Assembly: GCF_028682475.1 (NCBI RefSeq)
Contig: NZ_JANHLE010000014.1
Coordinates: 62,001-126,000, forward strand
Reading direction: 5' to 3'
Length of the DNA stretch: 64,000 nucleotides
From: Pseudomonas putida
GTDB lineage: Bacteria > Pseudomonadota > Gammaproteobacteria > Pseudomonadales > Pseudomonadaceae
Shown: positions 61,042 to 64,000 of the stretch, piece after piece
Numbering within the stretch: position 1 is the stretch's first letter
Layout: each line of letters starts with the position of its first letter
Notes under the pieces: model-generated
What the model saw: only the letters and a program-made list of their open reading frames with translations
The model's database searches: none
Told to the model about the DNA's origin: nothing
Position numbers and translations under genes: made by a program

Positions 61042-61959
61042 ATGAACAAGCTGGAGTTGCTGCGGACCTTTGTCCGGGTCAGCGAACTGTCGAGTTTTAC
61101 CTTGGCCGGGGAGAGTCTGGGGTTACCGCGATCAACAGTCTCCGAGCAGATCCGGGCCCTGGAAAGCCTGCTCGGTACGCGGTTGTTGAACCGCACCACG
61201 CGGCGGGTCCAGGCCACTCAGGACGGCTTGCACCTGTACGAGCGTAGCAAAGACCTGTTATCGCGCATGGATGAGATCGAAGGCCTGTTCCACAGTGAAA
61301 AAGCCGCGCTTGTCGGGCGCTTGCGGGTCGATCTTCCGACTTTGATGGCGCGGCGCATCATCTTGCCCAATCTGCCGCAGTTCATTGATTGCCACCCGGG
61401 GATCGAGCTGGAGATCAGTTGCACGGATCGGCAGGTCGACCTGCTGCGCGAAGGGTTCGACTGTGTGCTGCGCATCGGCACCTTGAGTGACCTGGACCTG
61501 ATCGCGCGGCCGTTGGGCTGTCTCGCTCAAATCAATTGCGCCAGCCCACGCTATTTACAGCGTTATGGCGTGCCCAGGAATCTGGCAGATCTGCATCACC
61601 ACCAGTTGATCCACTATGTGAAAAACCTGGGCAGTCGTAGCCCGGGGTTCGAGTACTTGCAAGCCGGTGCCTTGCAGGTGCAGCCGATGGCCGGGACAGT
61701 GACCGTAAACAGTACCGAGGCTTACGAAAGTGCCTGCGTGGCCGGGCTCGGTCTGATTCAGGCACCCGCGGCAGGGCTGCAAGGGTATCTGGAACGCGGC
61801 GAACTGGTGGCGCTGCTGGCGGATTTCGTTCCGCCGCCGATGCCGGTGTCCTTGCTCTATGCCAGACAACAGCATGTGCCGCCGCGCCTGCGCGCATTCA
61901 TGGATTGGCTGGCGGCGTTGCTTGAACCTCGTCTGGACCCAGCGGCAGGCGGAAACTGA
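61042..61959 (+). CDS. LysR-family regulator divergent from an SDR gene
   Basis: A 305-residue LysR-type factor of standard length. The winged helix (TFVRVSELSSFTLAGESLGLPRSTVSEQIRALE) is intact, with an effector domain from about residue 90. It probably regulates the SDR divergently encoded 122 bases away. The last 62 bases overlap the convergent histidine kinase gene. Confidence 0.92.
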   Translation: MNKLELLRTFVRVSELSSFTLAGESLGLPRSTVSEQIRALESLLGTRLLNRTTRRVQATQDGLHLYERSKDLLSRMDEIEGLFHSEKAALVGRLRVDLPTLMARRIILPNLPQFIDCHPGIELEISCTDRQVDLLREGFDCVLRIGTLSDLDLIARPLGCLAQINCASPRYLQRYGVPRNLADLHHHQLIHYVKNLGSRSPGFEYLQAGALQVQPMAGTVTVNSTEAYESACVAGLGLIQAPAAGLQGYLERGELVALLADFVPPPMPVSLLYARQQHVPPRLRAFMDWLAALLEPRLDPAAGGN

Positions 61960-63112
61960 ACAAGGTCCCGGCTTCCTGGCTTGAGATCACCTCCATTCGC
62001 CCGCCATGGGCCAGGGCAATCTGGTTGGCGATGTACAGGCCCAGCCCCAGGCCGGAGTGCACCGTGTCGTTCAGTGGGTGAGAAAACGGTTGGAACAGCT
62101 GCGCCAGCACCTGCGGGGCAATCGGGTCGCCAAGGTTATGCACCCCGAGCACGAAGGCCCGATCACGAATCTGCGCACTGACATCTACGGGCTTGTCCTG
62201 AGCACCGTGCGTCAGCGCATTTGCAATCAGGTTGGAGAGTAACTGGGTAACCCGCTCGCGATCACAATGGACACCACTCAAGTCGCCAATCTGCAGATTG
62301 ATCTGCCGCTGCGGGTGGACCCGTTGCAGTTCCGCGGCGACGTGTCTGAGGGCATCGCCCAGGTCCGGACAAGGTTGGATAGTGACGGTGATGCCATTAC
62401 CCAGTCTCCCACGGGCAAAGTCCAGAACATCACGCACCAGCTGTGTGGCGCGTCGACCGCTGGTGAGGATGTGCTGGGCAATGGTCCGGCTTTTTTCATC
62501 CTGCAAGCGTTGGCTCAAGAGTTCGGCCCCAGCAGTGATCGCAAACAACGGGTTACGCAGGTCATGGCCGAGCACGGCAATGAACTGTTCACGCAGCTCG
62601 GCCATGGCCCGTTCCTTTTGCAGGGCCTGCTCGGTTTTCTGGGCGTTTTCCTCGCTTTCGATCTGGATCGACAGCAAGCGGGCGAAGGACTCCATCATCG
62701 GCTGGATGGCACTGCCCTTGAGCGCTGCGGGAAGGGGATCGAGGGCACAGATCGTGCCGAAAAAACTGCCATCGGTACGAAACACCGGTACCGAAATGTA
62801 GCTTTCGAACGAGTAGATACGCGGCGCGGAATGGTTGCAGTACCGCTCGTCTTCGCTGGCCTTGTCGATCACGATGGTCTGATGACTGCCGCGAACTTCG
62901 TGGCACAGGGTCGTGTACAGCTCCAGCTCGCCCCCTACCTTGAGGCCAAAACCCAAGTTGTCGAGCACGGCACAGGCGGTCCAGGTGTTTTCGCTGACCC
63001 GGGCCACCGCGGCAAATCGCATGCCGGTGGATTCACAGATCACCTGCAAGATAGCCGGCACGGCATTGATCCGGCCAATCGTGGCGATATCGGAGGTAAT
63101 GGCGTTGTTCAT
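61898..63112 (-). CDS. Soluble GAF-domain histidine kinase (orphan)
   Basis: A 404-residue cytoplasmic kinase. The N-terminal GAF domain (residues 15-155, FESYISVPVFRTDGSFFGTICALDP) is followed by HisKA with H183 (LGHDLRNPLFAI) and an HATPase domain (N box LSNLIANALTHG, G boxes VHSGLGLGLYIANQIA). No membrane segment or receiver domain is present, and no response regulator is adjacent. The cognate partner is therefore elsewhere. GAF domains bind small ligands or chromophores, and no bilin-binding cysteine motif was recognised. Confidence 0.9.
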   Translation of the reverse strand: MNNAITSDIATIGRINAVPAILQVICESTGMRFAAVARVSENTWTACAVLDNLGFGLKVGGELELYTTLCHEVRGSHQTIVIDKASEDERYCNHSAPRIYSFESYISVPVFRTDGSFFGTICALDPLPAALKGSAIQPMMESFARLLSIQIESEENAQKTEQALQKERAMAELREQFIAVLGHDLRNPLFAITAGAELLSQRLQDEKSRTIAQHILTSGRRATQLVRDVLDFARGRLGNGITVTIQPCPDLGDALRHVAAELQRVHPQRQINLQIGDLSGVHCDRERVTQLLSNLIANALTHGAQDKPVDVSAQIRDRAFVLGVHNLGDPIAPQVLAQLFQPFSHPLNDTVHSGLGLGLYIANQIALAHGGRMEVISSQEAGTLFSFRLPLGPDEVQATPPANP

Positions 63113-63322
63113 CGATCATTCACGGTAGCTGTCGACTTGAACAATCAGTGTGGGTCAAGTCTGGCGAGCCGGCCTGGATCGGTCGAAAAAATCCATACCC
63201 GCCGGCCAGGTTTTTCCATTAACCTTGGGCCTCGAGTCGCTCCAGCAGAGAGCGGCCACAACCGCCCCGCGTGCCAATCCCTTTCGTCCTGCGTCCTTGT
63301 GGATGCTTCAGTGAGGTTTGAC

Positions 63323-63646
63323 ATGCACATCACATCACAGGATATCTGTGCCGCCGCCGACCAGCTCAAGGGCTTTGTCGGATTCCACCGCAAGCTGGGC
63401 AAACACATTGTGCGCTTCAGCGAAGACTCCTTCGGCATGGACGTCGCCGATGACAGCATCACGCCCAGCAGCGAATTCGTCTGGCAGGACGGCGAGGGTG
63501 AGGTCATGACCCTGAGCCGCGCATTGATCGAAATTCTTCTGGCGCAAAATGTCGATGAGCGACTCAATGTCAGTGAGCCATTGCGGGTTTACCTGCGTCG
63601 CCGCGACCTGCCGGAGATTGCCGCGCAACGGCGCCTGCGCGCGTAA
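63323..63646 (+). CDS. Conserved hypothetical protein
   Basis: A 107-residue protein without signal or membrane segment (MHITSQDICAAADQLKGFVGFHRKLGKHIVRFSEDSFGMDV). It is preceded by a GTGAGG-type ribosome site. I recognise no domain. A REP pair follows. The neighbouring kinase is on the other strand, so no link can be argued. The 210-base gap upstream (63113-63322) holds no other ORF. Confidence 0.6.
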   Translation: MHITSQDICAAADQLKGFVGFHRKLGKHIVRFSEDSFGMDVADDSITPSSEFVWQDGEGEVMTLSRALIEILLAQNVDERLNVSEPLRVYLRRRDLPEIAAQRRLRA

Positions 63647-63652
63647 TCCCGG

Positions 63653-63722
63653 TAGGAGCGGGCTTGCCCCGCGATTGCGGTCTGCCAGCTATACCGCATC
63701 GCGGGGCAAGCCCGCTCCCACA
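63653..63722. repeat. REP pair at the 3' end of the EAL gene
   Basis: TAGGAGCGGGCTTGCCCCGCGAT and ATCGCGGGGCAAGCCCGCTCCCACAGG, separated by about 17 bases. The right-hand unit lies inside the reading frame of the minus-strand EAL gene. Confidence 0.9.
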
Positions 63723-64000
63723 GGATGGCGCAACAGTTGTTCGAAGGCTTGCTTGTCGACCGGCTTGCTCAGGTAGAAACCCTGGACTTCGTGGCATTTT
63801 TCCTTGCTCAGGGCCTTGAGTTGCTGCTCGGTTTCCACACCCTCGGCGGTAACCGTCAGGCCCAAGGCCTTGCCCAGGTTGATGATCGCCTGGACGACGG
63901 CGCGGTCATTACCGTCACTGTTCAGCCCGGCAATGAAGCGCTTGTCGATCTTGATGCTGTCGAAGGGGTAAGTGCGCAGGTAGCCCAGCGACGAATAGCC
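63689..64000 (-). CDS. C-terminal part of an EAL-domain c-di-GMP phosphodiesterase-like protein (partial)
   Basis: The last 103 residues of a gene whose start lies beyond the window. The end of an EAL domain is plain: GYSSLGYLRTYPFDSIKIDKRFI (loop 6 / Mg-binding region), then TAEGVETEQQLKALSKE and QGFYLSKPV. The C-terminal tail HPVGAGLPRDAV before the TAG stop is encoded by one REP unit. Whether a GGDEF or sensory domain precedes it is unknown. Confidence 0.88.
   Translation of the reverse strand, partial: GYSSLGYLRTYPFDSIKIDKRFIAGLNSDGNDRAVVQAIINLGKALGLTVTAEGVETEQQLKALSKEKCHEVQGFYLSKPVDKQAFEQLLRHPVGAGLPRDAV

Noticed and set aside
8581-63722. Repeated GC-rich units that might suggest a CRISPR array
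   Set aside because: They are scattered inverted pairs with no regular spacers and match the REP type; no cas genes are present.
1-64000. Mobile elements, tRNA-linked integration sites or prophage genes
   Set aside because: No transposase, integrase, phage structural gene or tRNA was found; base composition and codon use look even throughout.

Overview
This window is a high-G+C gammaproteobacterial chromosome segment from a Pseudomonas, most likely of the P. putida/P. fluorescens lineage. The evidence is genus-typical gene sets (braCDEFG, an AotJQMOP-like arginine-family importer with its M14-like AotO gene, a QuiP-like acylase, rapA, dcd, pdxH, a PA3496-like small protein beside nth) and seven paired REP hairpins of the usual Pseudomonas type. 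I found no tRNA, rRNA, transposase, prophage or CRISPR array. Almost all genes are intact, and the layout looks like core genome with a few lineage-specific modules.

Region by region. 0-5.3 kb: a NarL-type response regulator, then on the minus strand an Rnf-like operon (rnfA-B-D-G-E) ending in nth. 5.3-10.2 kb: metG, apbC/mrp, a cold-shock protein, dcd and a proline-rich small protein. 10.2-14.5 kb: the amino-acid ABC importer. 14.6-21.1 kb: a five-heme cytochrome, quiP, two SEC-C proteins, an LEA-type lipoprotein and a DUF6231-like protein. 21.2-24.4 kb: two tandem OmpA-like lipoproteins, a DUF1145 protein, a collagen-like protein and a CopD-like membrane protein. 24.5-35.4 kb: dinG, an exported clan-A glycosidase, a beta-lactamase-fold hydrolase, an OmpA-like lipoprotein with an AlgP-like tail, pdxH, slyB, nhaA and a PLP enzyme. 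35.5-39.8 kb: an FAD protein, a COG3650-like lipoprotein, an SDR with divergent LysR, and an MXKDX repeat protein. 39.9-45.6 kb: the branched-chain amino-acid importer braCDEFG. 45.7-54.3 kb: a 727-residue tubulin/FtsZ-superfamily protein, a beta-hydroxyacid dehydrogenase, an MHYT-GGDEF-EAL protein and rapA. 54.5-64 kb: small proteins including a CcoM-like oxidase subunit behind two ANR boxes, a FUSC/DUF1656/HlyD efflux operon, two further SDR/LysR sets, an orphan GAF histidine kinase and the 3' end of an EAL-domain gene.

The most unusual items are these. (1) The Rnf operon has no rnfC. Its RnfB lacks the N-terminal membrane anchor and carries a C-terminal region resembling the tail of RnfC, and three of the four RnfA/RnfE cysteines expected to hold the membrane [2Fe-2S] cluster are absent. 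It looks like a rearranged, maintained Rnf variant. (2) A stand-alone FtsZ/tubulin-like protein keeps recognisable T1, T3, T4 and T7 loops. (3) A cytochrome fuses a tri-heme alcohol-dehydrogenase-type module to a di-heme TsdA-like module. (4) Two ANR boxes precede a 38-residue CcoM-like peptide. Comparisons with family members rest on remembered reference sequences, because no database search was possible.
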